The notes under the pieces are model-generated. The model saw only the letters and a program-made list of their open reading frames with translations, did no database searches and had not been told where the DNA came from. Shown one piece after another: positions 1 through 6,458 of a stretch of 13,023 bases of DNA (position 1 is the first letter of the stretch; each line of letters begins with the position of its first letter). Made by a program: the position numbers and the translations under genes. Origin of the DNA: Bacteroidota bacterium. GTDB lineage: Bacteria; Bacteroidota; Ignavibacteria; UBA10030; UBA8401. Location of the stretch: positions 1 through 13,023 of the forward strand of contig JALNZH010000075.1 of NCBI GenBank assembly GCA_023229405.1, read 5' to 3'.

Positions 1-20
1 TCACGACACTCAATTTAAAA

Positions 21-167
21 AACTAACCGTCATTCCCGCATGTTTCTGGCGGGAATCCAATATTTAGATGCCCGACAAAATCTCCGCTTTTTGAGTCCCG
101 CCAGGGCGAAGTTCCCAAAGGCGGGACATTCGGCCAACGGACCCATTGGGGGAATGACGACTTAGTT
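21..167. repeat. Extragenic palindromic element with GTCATTCCC arms
   Basis: The left arm AACTAA-CC-GTCATTCCC (21-37) is repeated in inverse at 150-167 (AACTAA-GTC-GTCATTCCC on the other strand), differing by one inserted base and one change. Within it ATTCCCGC/GCGGGAAT (32-39 with 49-56) forms a hairpin with a 9-base loop, and GTCCCGCC/GGCGGGAC (95-102 with 120-127) another with a 17-base loop. It resembles a miniature mobile or REP-like repeat; no coding content. Confidence 0.55.
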
Positions 168-563
168 AAGGTATTATTGGTACAGGACACTAGTATTTGT
201 TATTCACATCGTTGCATAGGGCATTGGGAAATCTAAAAATAGAAATCGTAAGGCTAAGAAGCCGCAAGCCACCATAAATATCCAGTCATTTAAAAATGAT
301 CTCAAAAACACCTAATCATTGTCATTTCTCGCCCGCTTTAGTGGTAAAAAAATTTTGTTTTTATATTCAAAAACGAGATACCTCACTCGACACTTTCCCT
401 AAGGGACCACTTCGTGGCGGGTCATTGTTGGGAATGACTTAAAAACCATTGCTGAGACCGCTTCTAGTAAACTACGATTAACTTACGATTATACTGTGTC
501 TAAGTATTTCACCACCTTCATTACCATCAATGTCACAGTAAACTGTTCTACAGCCCCGGGTAC
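168..563. other. Non-coding stretch around the second palindromic element
   Basis: Apart from the element at 321-438, no credible reading frame, tRNA or rRNA is visible. Minor features are an imperfect palindrome TCATTT-AA-AAATGA at 286-299, two copies of TACGATTA at 473-480 and 484-491, a TATACT hexamer at 490-495 that would suit a rightward -10 box but has no good -35, and ACAGT-AA-ACTGT at 535-546. A short rightward RNA ending at the 564-606 hairpin is possible but unproven. Confidence 0.4.
321..438. repeat. Extragenic palindromic element, GTCATT-type
   Basis: Three blocks occur in mirrored order: GTCATT/AATGAC (321-326 with 433-438), CCCGC/GCGGG (332-336 with 417-421) and AGTGG/CCACT (340-344 with 407-411). 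Near the centre GTTTTT/AAAAAC (357-362 with 369-374) forms a small hairpin. The right arm also holds its own hairpins, GTCATT-GTTGGG-AATGAC (421-438) and CCAC-TTC-GTGG (407-417). The pattern, with GAGATACCTCAC next to GGAATGAC, resembles the dispersed GTCATTCC/GAGGAATCTC repeats common in bacterial intergenic regions. Confidence 0.5.
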
Positions 564-606
564 ATAAAACAGAGAAAGCATCCATAGGACGCTTTCTCTG
601 TTTTAT
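564..606. terminator. Perfect 16-bp hairpin, probable bidirectional terminator
   Basis: ATAAAACAGAGAAAGC at 564-579 is the exact inverse of GCTTTCTCTGTTTTAT at 591-606, with an 11-base loop in which TCC and GGA can pair further. The A-rich and T-rich outer arms around a GC-containing core are typical of bidirectional intrinsic terminators. It could back up the terminator at 761-786 or end a short rightward transcript. Confidence 0.7.
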
Positions 607-631
607 TTGACATGGTTTGACCGATGGTACA

Positions 632-708
632 CTCAAAGAGTATTTATTTTGGACAGCAATACGCCACTTAATGAATTACGATTTGCATAAATACTTCAGC
701 TCTTTGAG
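632..708. repeat. Long bulged inverted repeat
   Basis: CTCAAAGAGTATTTAT at 632-647 matches, in inverse, ATAAATA (687-693) plus CTCTTTGAG (700-708), interrupted only by a 6-base bulge (CTTCAG). This gives 16 pairs around a 39-base loop. It lies between two terminator-like hairpins and outside any gene. Function unknown; the strand on which it would be transcribed is not evident. Confidence 0.5.
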
Positions 709-760
709 AACCAAAAATTGTGCAGACAGTTTTTTTACCAGTGCCGGGAATACAAACTGA

Positions 761-786
761 AAAAGGCAACCTTAAGGATGCCTTTT
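761..786 (-). terminator. Intrinsic terminator of the minus-strand gene set
   Basis: AAAAGGCA at 761-768 pairs exactly with TGCCTTTT at 779-786; the loop holds a further CCTT/AAGG palindrome. On the minus strand the stem is followed by T-rich sequence (TGCCTTTTTCAG) and starts 32 bases after the stop of the MetX-like hydrolase. This fits a rho-independent terminator closing the leftmost transcript. Confidence 0.75.
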
Positions 787-818
787 CTTTGATCATTATA
801 GTCAGAATGAATAGTGTC

Positions 819-1835
819 TTAGCGATCAAAAAACTCACGAATCATTGCATTGCACTTTTCAGATTCGCATCCCGGTGCAAGATGTCCGCAGTCATTCTGG
901 AGCTGTAACAATTGAGCATTAGTCATTTTGGCAAATTCAATCGCGGGCTGCGGATTTACCGTCAAATCATTATCAGAAACAATGATAAAGAGTTTTGCTT
1001 TCACTTTGGATGCCGCCGTCTCCATACTGTTATTCCACGGCAACGATATATCATGATCGCTCATTGCGGAAAGTTGCACCAGCAGATTTTCAAATCGTTC
1101 GGTGCTGATAGAGTCGCGCCGGTACCGCGCAAGGTATTTTTGAAAATCTTGATGAGACACTGTTTTGTTGAAATGTTCCGGTGAACGAAGCACAAGATCA
1201 AATGTCATTGAATATACCCGCGATTGATCCGCTTCACTCATGGAATACTTTTTCCCCATCGTAATAATATCCGCCAGCAACGAAAATGTCAATCGATTAT
1301 AATTTGAAAGCCGCGGTGTTCCGACGTACGCAATAGCTTTTTTCATATACTCCGGATACGTGACAATCCAATCGAACACTTGCATCCCTCCCATCGATCC
1401 GCCGATGATGCCGTGTAACTGCGTAATCCCAAATTCCTTTCGAAGCATCGCATACTGGGACCGTACCATATCGGTAATAGTAATAATGGGATATTTTTTC
1501 CCATGAGTCCCTTTATAGTTGGACGGTGATGTTGAAATTCCATCTCCCAGGGCATCGACGGCAATAACAAAATACTTTACCGAATCGACAAGCGATTTTC
1601 CGCCGATATTCTCTTGAAGATCTTCGCTGGTTCCCATATACCAGGTGCAAAAAAGTATGGCATTCGATTTATCTTTGTTCAGTGATCCAAAGGTACGGTA
1701 TCCAACGGTACAATTGTATATCGTATCTCCAGAAATCAGCGGAAGATCGCCAATGGAGGAATACTTTTGCGCAGAAGCTGCCGTTAATTGACCGACAACA
1801 ATACTTACTACGAAGAGAATATTTTTCAGTTTCAT
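819..1835 (-). CDS. Exported alpha/beta hydrolase of the homoserine O-acetyltransferase (MetX) superfamily
   Basis: 338 residues. Resembles MetX-type alpha/beta-hydrolase-fold acyltransferases in TVGYRTFGSLN, SPSNYKGTHGKKYP and FGITQLHGIIGGSMGG. The nucleophile elbow is GGSMGG with S147; a probable acid is D288 or D290 in VSDNDLTVNP and the His is H318 in DCGHLAPG. Unlike cytosolic MetX it begins with a signal peptide (KNILFVVSIVVGQLTAASA, cleavage near residue 22), and it is shorter than typical MetX (about 370). It therefore probably works in the periplasm or outside as an esterase or acyltransferase rather than in methionine synthesis. The C-terminus has three cysteines (C316, C323, C328), possibly disulphide-forming. 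The ATG follows AGGA by 9 bases (5-base gap). It lies 65 bases after the GH20 gene and is the last gene before a terminator. The substrate is unknown; an acylated sugar is one guess. Confidence 0.85.
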   Translation of the reverse strand: MKLKNILFVVSIVVGQLTAASAQKYSSIGDLPLISGDTIYNCTVGYRTFGSLNKDKSNAILFCTWYMGTSEDLQENIGGKSLVDSVKYFVIAVDALGDGISTSPSNYKGTHGKKYPIITITDMVRSQYAMLRKEFGITQLHGIIGGSMGGMQVFDWIVTYPEYMKKAIAYVGTPRLSNYNRLTFSLLADIITMGKKYSMSEADQSRVYSMTFDLVLRSPEHFNKTVSHQDFQKYLARYRRDSISTERFENLLVQLSAMSDHDISLPWNNSMETAASKVKAKLFIIVSDNDLTVNPQPAIEFAKMTNAQLLQLQNDCGHLAPGCESEKCNAMIREFFDR

Positions 1836-1900
1836 TTTGGTCCTGTTATAATTATTGATCGGATTGTTGAGAACACAATGTTCCGTATTCCCTTCAATGG

Positions 1901-3763
1901 CTATTTCTGTAATAACATTTTTATTGTTTGCTGGTACTCGCTCGAACGTAATTGAATAAAATACATTCCGCTAGATTCTTTCGATGCATTCCAAACAATG
2001 TCATGCTTCCCCGAACGTTGATATTCATCAACCAGGGTTGTCACTGTCCGTCCCAAGATATCGAATACCTTTAATGAAACTGCACATGCCTTCGGAAGTT
2101 GATACAGAATCCTCGTCTCGGGATTAAATGGATTGGGATAATTTTTTAAAGTGAGTGTATAATCAAGTACCAATCTGTGCGGTGAAACTCCTGTGATAAT
2201 GTACCCCGGTTCCCTTCCAACAACGTTGCTGACATCTGAAATAAACATTGCGTAGGATGGAAATAGTTTACTCGTTCCTGATTTATCCCAGCTGTTTTGA
2301 GATAAACCGTGAAGGAGAATACGGATTTTTTCCGCCATCACAGTTTCTGTATACGAACCGCAGCTTTCACACCACACACTTACCTGAGCTCCCAACACAT
2401 GCTCGTCATCGGCCGATGTAGACCAGTTGGGATATGTCGGAGGCCAACCACCAAAATGATGATATGGCGCCCAATTTTCATACATCGTCTGCGGATCCCC
2501 AAAATGTCCGTTGGAGCTAGTGATATATGTCGGATGAAAACTCGCATTGATAAATGAATATCCGCTATCGGAAACCGATTGAGGATTTTGATACGCATTC
2601 CAAATGCCGAGAACAATATTTGTATCCAAACTAACAGCGCCTGTCATCGATACATATTCCCACGGATCAGCCCAGATGCGTAATTTCTTTTCATAACTTT
2701 TCACAAAAACATTGATCCATTTAATGAAACCAATATACAGATCAACTGGCAGTGCCTTAGGACCGTAACGTATTTTTGCATACGAAGCATACTGTGGAAA
2801 CTTACCATACGAGTCTCCCGTGATATATTCGTCGGCGCCAAGATGAAAATATTTACCCGGGAAAAATGGCAAATACTCCAAAACAATATCCCGTACCAAC
2901 GTGTACGACGCTACTTTACTTAGGTCTAGATAACTTGGGTAGACCGTTCCCGAACTGCTTACCAACCGTAAATCTTGATGGCTACTCAGCACCCATCCCA
3001 TGTGACCCGGCATATCAAATTCGGGGATGATCTGCACATGGTATTGTTCCGCCAAATGTAGTAGCGACGTCATTTCCGCCTTTGAATAATATTTCGTTGA
3101 CACTATTTCAGGATGGCTGGAAGATTCGATACGAAATCCCTGATCATCACTTAAATGTAAATGGAAATAGTTCAGTTTCTGGAAGGACAATTCACGAATA
3201 TGATTCTTTAAAAATTGAATGCTAAAATAATGCCTTCCAACATCCACCATCAATCCTCGTTCCGGGTAATCAGGCCAATCGCGCACAACTCCACCGGAAA
3301 TTGTATCGCGTTGCTTGAGTAATTGAAGAATAGTTCTCGTTCCGTAAAATGCTCCAGTCGAAGTATTCGCCGTAATAGTAATTCTATCTGATATTAATAG
3401 ACGATACCCCTCTTCACCAATAACACTGTCTGCTGCGGAAAGGGAAAGGAATATATCACCGCTCATTGTTTCATTCTGAGAAACCACTGTTATCGTATAA
3501 CCAAAAAGTGACCGTAAATCATCGGCAAACGTTGTGGCAGATGATTGAAGCGCTTGAGAGTATGTTGCATCTATGACAATTCGGGTGGTTGCGGTAAACT
3601 GAAATGTGCCGGTACTATCGCGCCATTCTTTAATTGCAGGGATTGTTTTAGGGCGCTCAGCACACAGTAGTACCGGAAAAATCACGAATGTAGTCAAAAA
3701 CAATATGATGGAAAAAATTCTTTTGCCGTTCATGGTTTCATATAGAGCTGTGTTCAACAACAC
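1901..3763 (-). CDS. Secreted GH20 beta-N-acetylhexosaminidase with T9SS sorting tail
   Basis: 620 residues from a GTG start. It removes terminal beta-GlcNAc or GalNAc from glycans; GH20 enzymes use the substrate's own 2-acetamido group as nucleophile. Domains in order: signal peptide (IFSIILFLTTFVIFPVLLCA, 16-35), GH20b-type alpha/beta domain (about 40-160), catalytic TIM barrel (about 165-500), and T9SS type A sorting domain (about 535-620, NYPNPFNPETRILYQLP at 541-557). In the barrel one sees RGLMVDVGRHYF, LHLSDDQGFR (202-211), IPEFDMPGH (246-254), HLGADE with catalytic pair D311-E312, and VLGAQVSVWCE (456-466). The hydrophobic segment starts soon after M11, so the ATG at 3731-3733 is a rival start, but the ribosome binding site favours the GTG/TTG cluster. 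The stop is 65 bases before the next gene. The tail predicts release to or anchoring at the cell surface. GlcNAc versus GalNAc preference cannot be told. Confidence 0.95.
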   Translation of the reverse strand: MLLNTALYETMNGKRIFSIILFLTTFVIFPVLLCAERPKTIPAIKEWRDSTGTFQFTATTRIVIDATYSQALQSSATTFADDLRSLFGYTITVVSQNETMSGDIFLSLSAADSVIGEEGYRLLISDRITITANTSTGAFYGTRTILQLLKQRDTISGGVVRDWPDYPERGLMVDVGRHYFSIQFLKNHIRELSFQKLNYFHLHLSDDQGFRIESSSHPEIVSTKYYSKAEMTSLLHLAEQYHVQIIPEFDMPGHMGWVLSSHQDLRLVSSSGTVYPSYLDLSKVASYTLVRDIVLEYLPFFPGKYFHLGADEYITGDSYGKFPQYASYAKIRYGPKALPVDLYIGFIKWINVFVKSYEKKLRIWADPWEYVSMTGAVSLDTNIVLGIWNAYQNPQSVSDSGYSFINASFHPTYITSSNGHFGDPQTMYENWAPYHHFGGWPPTYPNWSTSADDEHVLGAQVSVWCESCGSYTETVMAEKIRILLHGLSQNSWDKSGTSKLFPSYAMFISDVSNVVGREPGYIITGVSPHRLVLDYTLTLKNYPNPFNPETRILYQLPKACAVSLKVFDILGRTVTTLVDEYQRSGKHDIVWNASKESSGMYFIQLRSSEYQQTIKMLLQK

Positions 3764-3768
3764 ACCTA

Positions 3769-3773
3769 TCCTT
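3769..3773 (-). promoter_or_regulatory. Ribosome binding site in favour of a non-ATG start for the GH20 gene
   Basis: AAGGA on the minus strand sits 5 bases before GTG (3761-3763), 8 before TTG (3758-3760) and 11 before a second TTG (3755-3757). The in-frame ATG at 3731-3733 would be 35 bases away and has no Shine-Dalgarno of its own. The site supports initiation at one of the GTG/TTG codons. Confidence 0.45.
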
Positions 3774-3822
3774 AAAAGTGCAAATTCGATATGGAGAATT
3801 TACTGATAATGCTCACAGGAGC

Positions 3823-3869
3823 TTGACGTGACACTTTTTTCGTATCTAATTCCATGTAAAACACGTCAA
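3823..3869. promoter_or_regulatory. 8-bp inverted repeat in the gap upstream of the GH20 gene
   Basis: TTGACGTG at 3823-3830 and CACGTCAA at 3862-3869 are exact inverse copies separated by 31 bases. On the minus strand the right copy reads TTGACG, a good -35 hexamer, with a poor -10 (GATACG) 17 bases further on, about 75 bases before the GH20 start. It could be an operator over a promoter for the hexosaminidase. No T-run follows, so a terminator is unlikely. The rest of the 148-base gap shows nothing else. Confidence 0.35.
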
Positions 3870-3911
3870 CAATTAATCACGCTTAAAGATTTCCTTGCTG
3901 AAACATCTGCA

Positions 3912-5108
3912 TCATATTTTAACAATCCACTTATTCTTCAACATCACCCAAAGAATACAATACATAGCTCCAACAGTACAAAGTCCATAGAGTAATGATG
4001 CATTCAACGGAGCGGCGTAAGGGAAAAAGAATGTCGCCATCCAGTAATCTTTTAATGAAAGCACCTGCGGTTGCTCCGCCGAAACAGCAATCGTTATCGT
4101 TATCGCATAAATGACGGACTCCTGAACGGCAGAGAGACAATAGGCAGTGATAGCGTTTGAACCGTAGACTATGAACGGAAAGGACCACCATGTAATGTGC
4201 TTTACATCGAGAATAAAATACACTATCGCAAATAGAACAGTTGCCCATCCAGCCATCATTATTGAATACGATGAAGTCCACAAGCTTTTATTTATTGGAA
4301 GCCACATATCGAGTACGATGCCGAGAAAAATCATTCCACTTCCGACAACAATCATCCAGTTTGTTTTTTCACCCGGAGAGTGTTTGGCAGATTGTAAATA
4401 TTTGCCCGTAAGAACACCAAACAGCGTCGATGCGATTGCCGGCAGCGTGCTGACAATTCCTTCCGGATCCCACGTCATCGTATTTTTCCACATATGGCCA
4501 CTAAGGAATATCGAATCAATATACGATGCAAAATTCTTTCCCATCTCCATGCTACCCAGTTCAATACCGGCAACGGGTAGTAAAGTCATCAATATCCAAT
4601 ACCCAGACAATAGGGCACCGATAGCGATACCGATTCCGCGTGTGCTTGCATACAGATACAGTATTGAAGCACAACAATATCCAATAGCAATTCGCTGCAA
4701 AACACCCGGAATACGGATCGACGATAGACTGAAACTTGCATCACCGATAAGTCCAAACGGGAATCCGTTTAAAACAATGCCCATGAAAAACAACACCAGA
4801 GTCCGGCGAACTATTTGGATCAGCACTGCATTCGTCGTAGCTCCTTTCCGTCTTCGTGATGAAAGGGAAAATGTAATAGCCACGCCGACAATCCAGAGGA
4901 AAAACGGGAAGATGCAATCGGTAAACGTCCATCCATTCCAAGCCGCATGCTCTAATTGCGGATAAATATGCTCCCACGACCCAGGATTATTCACAAGCAC
5001 CATTGATGCCATCGTAAAGCCGCGAAATGCATCAAGCGACAACAACCGTTCAGATTTATTCATAGCTATGAAAGTGAAAAACCCGTGAAGTGGTGTATTC
5101 ACAGGCAT
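3912..5108 (-). CDS. HGSNAT/NagX-like transmembrane acyltransferase (DUF5009 family)
   Basis: 398 residues, about ten hydrophobic membrane segments. The family includes human heparan-alpha-glucosaminide N-acetyltransferase, which passes an acetyl group from cytosolic acetyl-CoA to terminal glucosamine on the other side of the membrane, and the bacterial NagX proteins found in N-acetylglucosamine-use loci. The signatures are LLSLDAFRGFTMASMVLVNN (residues 22-41) and LEHAAWNGWTFTDCIFPFF (52-70); H54 of the latter matches the position of the HGSNAT active-site His. Arg/Lys-rich cytosolic loops (SSRRRKG) separate the helices. Translation may start at 5108 (AAGGA upstream) or at the ATG at 5063 (MNKSERLLSLDAF), since the first 15 residues lie outside the family core. 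The GH20 hexosaminidase gene follows after 148 bases, which supports a role in amino-sugar use. Whether the product acetylates glucosamine or transports GlcNAc is not shown. Confidence 0.9.
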   Translation of the reverse strand: MPVNTPLHGFFTFIAMNKSERLLSLDAFRGFTMASMVLVNNPGSWEHIYPQLEHAAWNGWTFTDCIFPFFLWIVGVAITFSLSSRRRKGATTNAVLIQIVRRTLVLFFMGIVLNGFPFGLIGDASFSLSSIRIPGVLQRIAIGYCCASILYLYASTRGIGIAIGALLSGYWILMTLLPVAGIELGSMEMGKNFASYIDSIFLSGHMWKNTMTWDPEGIVSTLPAIASTLFGVLTGKYLQSAKHSPGEKTNWMIVVGSGMIFLGIVLDMWLPINKSLWTSSYSIMMAGWATVLFAIVYFILDVKHITWWSFPFIVYGSNAITAYCLSAVQESVIYAITITIAVSAEQPQVLSLKDYWMATFFFPYAAPLNASLLYGLCTVGAMYCILWVMLKNKWIVKI

Positions 5109-5119
5109 TCCGATATATT

Positions 5120-5124
5120 TCCTT
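5120..5124 (-). promoter_or_regulatory. Ribosome binding site supporting the ATG at 5108
   Basis: On the minus strand AAGGA lies 11 bases before the ATG at 5106-5108. No such motif precedes the alternative ATG at 5061-5063, which is where homology to the family seems to begin. The site therefore favours the longer start, though the 11-base spacing is on the long side. Confidence 0.45.
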
Positions 5125-5145
5125 AGTAATTTTATTATTCACTTC

Positions 5146-5342
5146 GTTACGCAAAACAAGAAAAACGGTCATGGTGAGCAAGGCGCAGGCTAAGATAGTT
5201 ACGTCATCCTTCTGCCGAAGGCATCCCTATCGGAGATGCATCCTTTCCCGCAGGGATTCCTTCGGAACAAACAGCAAAGGATTTGCCCAGGATGACCGCT
5301 GTTTCTGGGCCGCGTCGAACCATTTTTACCTTTTTGCGTAAC
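5146..5342. repeat. Extragenic palindromic element with 11-bp terminal inverted repeats
   Basis: GTTACGCAAAA at 5146-5156 is the exact inverse of TTTTGCGTAAC at 5332-5342, and weaker matching continues inward. Nested inside are GTCATCCT/AGGATGAC (5203-5210 with 5289-5296), a 13-of-14 stem CCGAAGGCATCCCT/AGGGATTCCTTCGG (5215-5228 with 5252-5265), AAACAGC/GCTGTTT (5269-5275 with 5298-5304) and GCCCAG/CTGGGC (5285-5290 with 5305-5310). A 7-base direct repeat TTATTCA lies just outside both ends (5135-5141 and 5348-5354), a possible insertion footprint. The element fills the gap between the phosphodiesterase stop and the acyltransferase start, so it may split transcription. It looks like a miniature non-autonomous repeat; no transposase is encoded. 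Confidence 0.6.
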
Positions 5343-5357
5343 ATCAGTTATTCAGTT

Positions 5358-6446
5358 TCATTGTAGCAACAGCATCCGTTTCGTCTCAGAAAATCCGCCG
5401 GAGGATAACCGATAATAATAGACACCGCTTGAAACATTCGTTGCATTCCACGACACAGAATACGAACCGGCAGATTGTTCCTGCTGAATCAACAATGCTA
5501 TTTCATTTCCGAGCATATCGTATATCTTTAAAGTTGTAAAATTATTTCTCGGAAGGATATAACTGATGGTTGTTGAGGGATTAAACGGATTGGGGTAATT
5601 CTGCACCAACGAATATCCGTTCAACGCGCCTTCGGTGATATTCACTACGTCCAACGCCTTTAACGAATCTCGCATCGGGACTAAAATCTGCGGATAATTC
5701 GAAATAATGCCGTCCACTTTTGCTATAACAGCGGACTTCATTTTATCAACAGCGTCAATTGTCCATGCGAAATATTTAATACCAAGCGAGTGTGCATAAT
5801 TAATTGCGCTAAATTTTGGCGTATCTCCGATACCAATGTATTCACCTTTAATACTTTGCATTTTCACCGCTTCGTTCCCCGTTGCTGCATCGGCGAGATA
5901 CAATACTGCAATGGTTGAATCCAGATTCTTTGTCTGCTGCAAATGAGCAAACTCAAATGAAAATATGACTACCTGAGGCTGCATCTTCATCGCCTGGAGA
6001 AGTTTTACCACATTGGCAATATCCGCCACATAGATATGGATACACACCTTGGAATGACGGTCTTTCGCCAGTTTGAGTGCTTCGTACAACGATGGAACTT
6101 TTTCTCCGGCATATGCCGCAGAAAATTTACTCCCGGCATCCAACGTACGGATAGACTCATATGTTTTTGATTGTACACTGCCGGTGCCATTGGTAGTTCG
6201 AGTCACAAATTCATCATGCATAATCACCAACGAATCGTCCGCCGTCGTTCGGACATCCAATTCAAAATAATCCACACCAAGATCGATCGCTTTGTTAAAT
6301 GCGGCGAGAGTATTTTCCGGTGCTATCGAGGAAGCACCGCGGTGCCCGATTGCTGTGAGAGTTTGCGCTGTTACGGCCATCCCAACGAGAAGCGTCAGAA
6401 GAAAAAGATGTACAATGATCTTTGGTCCAAAGAATTGTTGATCCAT
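5358..6446 (-). CDS. Secreted glycerophosphodiester phosphodiesterase with T9SS sorting tail
   Basis: 362 residues. The family hydrolyses glycerophosphodiesters to glycerol 3-phosphate plus an alcohol. A signal peptide covers residues 1-28 (hydrophobic IIVHLFLLTLLVGMAVTAQ). The GDPD TIM-barrel spans about 30-258 with H35-R36-G, PEN (43-45), E62-x-D64 and the catalytic His at H77 (MHDE). PSLYEAL (118-124) and VVIFSFEF (159-166) also fit. The usual E-x-K strand after PSLYEAL reads C-I-H137-I-Y139, so a metal-ligand Glu and a Lys appear replaced. From about 275 a T9SS type A sorting domain follows (NYPNPFNPSTTISY at 283-296, ending KRMLLLQ), so the enzyme is probably exported to the surface or medium. 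The ATG is 12 bases after the PorV/PorQ-like stop, implying co-transcription, although no good Shine-Dalgarno is visible. Family is confident; activity is less so because of the replaced pair. Confidence 0.9.
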   Translation of the reverse strand: MDQQFFGPKIIVHLFLLTLLVGMAVTAQTLTAIGHRGASSIAPENTLAAFNKAIDLGVDYFELDVRTTADDSLVIMHDEFVTRTTNGTGSVQSKTYESIRTLDAGSKFSAAYAGEKVPSLYEALKLAKDRHSKVCIHIYVADIANVVKLLQAMKMQPQVVIFSFEFAHLQQTKNLDSTIAVLYLADAATGNEAVKMQSIKGEYIGIGDTPKFSAINYAHSLGIKYFAWTIDAVDKMKSAVIAKVDGIISNYPQILVPMRDSLKALDVVNITEGALNGYSLVQNYPNPFNPSTTISYILPRNNFTTLKIYDMLGNEIALLIQQEQSAGSYSVSWNATNVSSGVYYYRLSSGGFSETKRMLLLQ

Positions 6447-6458
6447 AAGCGCTATACG

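Noticed and set aside
473..491. Two copies of TACGATTA as a CRISPR or iteron array
   Set aside because: Only two short copies, 11 bases apart, with no spacers and no third copy in register.
720..908. 62-codon plus-strand frame after the left non-coding region
   Set aside because: It runs through the terminator hairpin at 761-786 and into the 3' end of the MetX-like gene on the other strand; no Shine-Dalgarno and no recognisable product.
1845..1850. TATAAC as a -10 box for the MetX-like gene
   Set aside because: It is only 9 bases from the start codon and next to the ribosome binding site, too close for a leadered transcript; AT-rich by chance is likelier.
3650..3670. Lipoprotein signal for the GH20 enzyme at the Cys in PVLLCAE
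   Set aside because: The residues before the Cys (V-L-L) do not fit the usual lipobox, and ordinary signal peptidase I cleavage after Ala fits a T9SS-tailed protein better.
4171..4965. 264-codon open frame on the plus strand
   Set aside because: It is antisense to the HGSNAT-like membrane protein, whose family motifs are clear; no independent evidence of coding.
5162..5341. Short plus-strand reading frame inside the palindromic element
   Set aside because: Its codons come from the nested inverted repeats and there is no homology or start signal.
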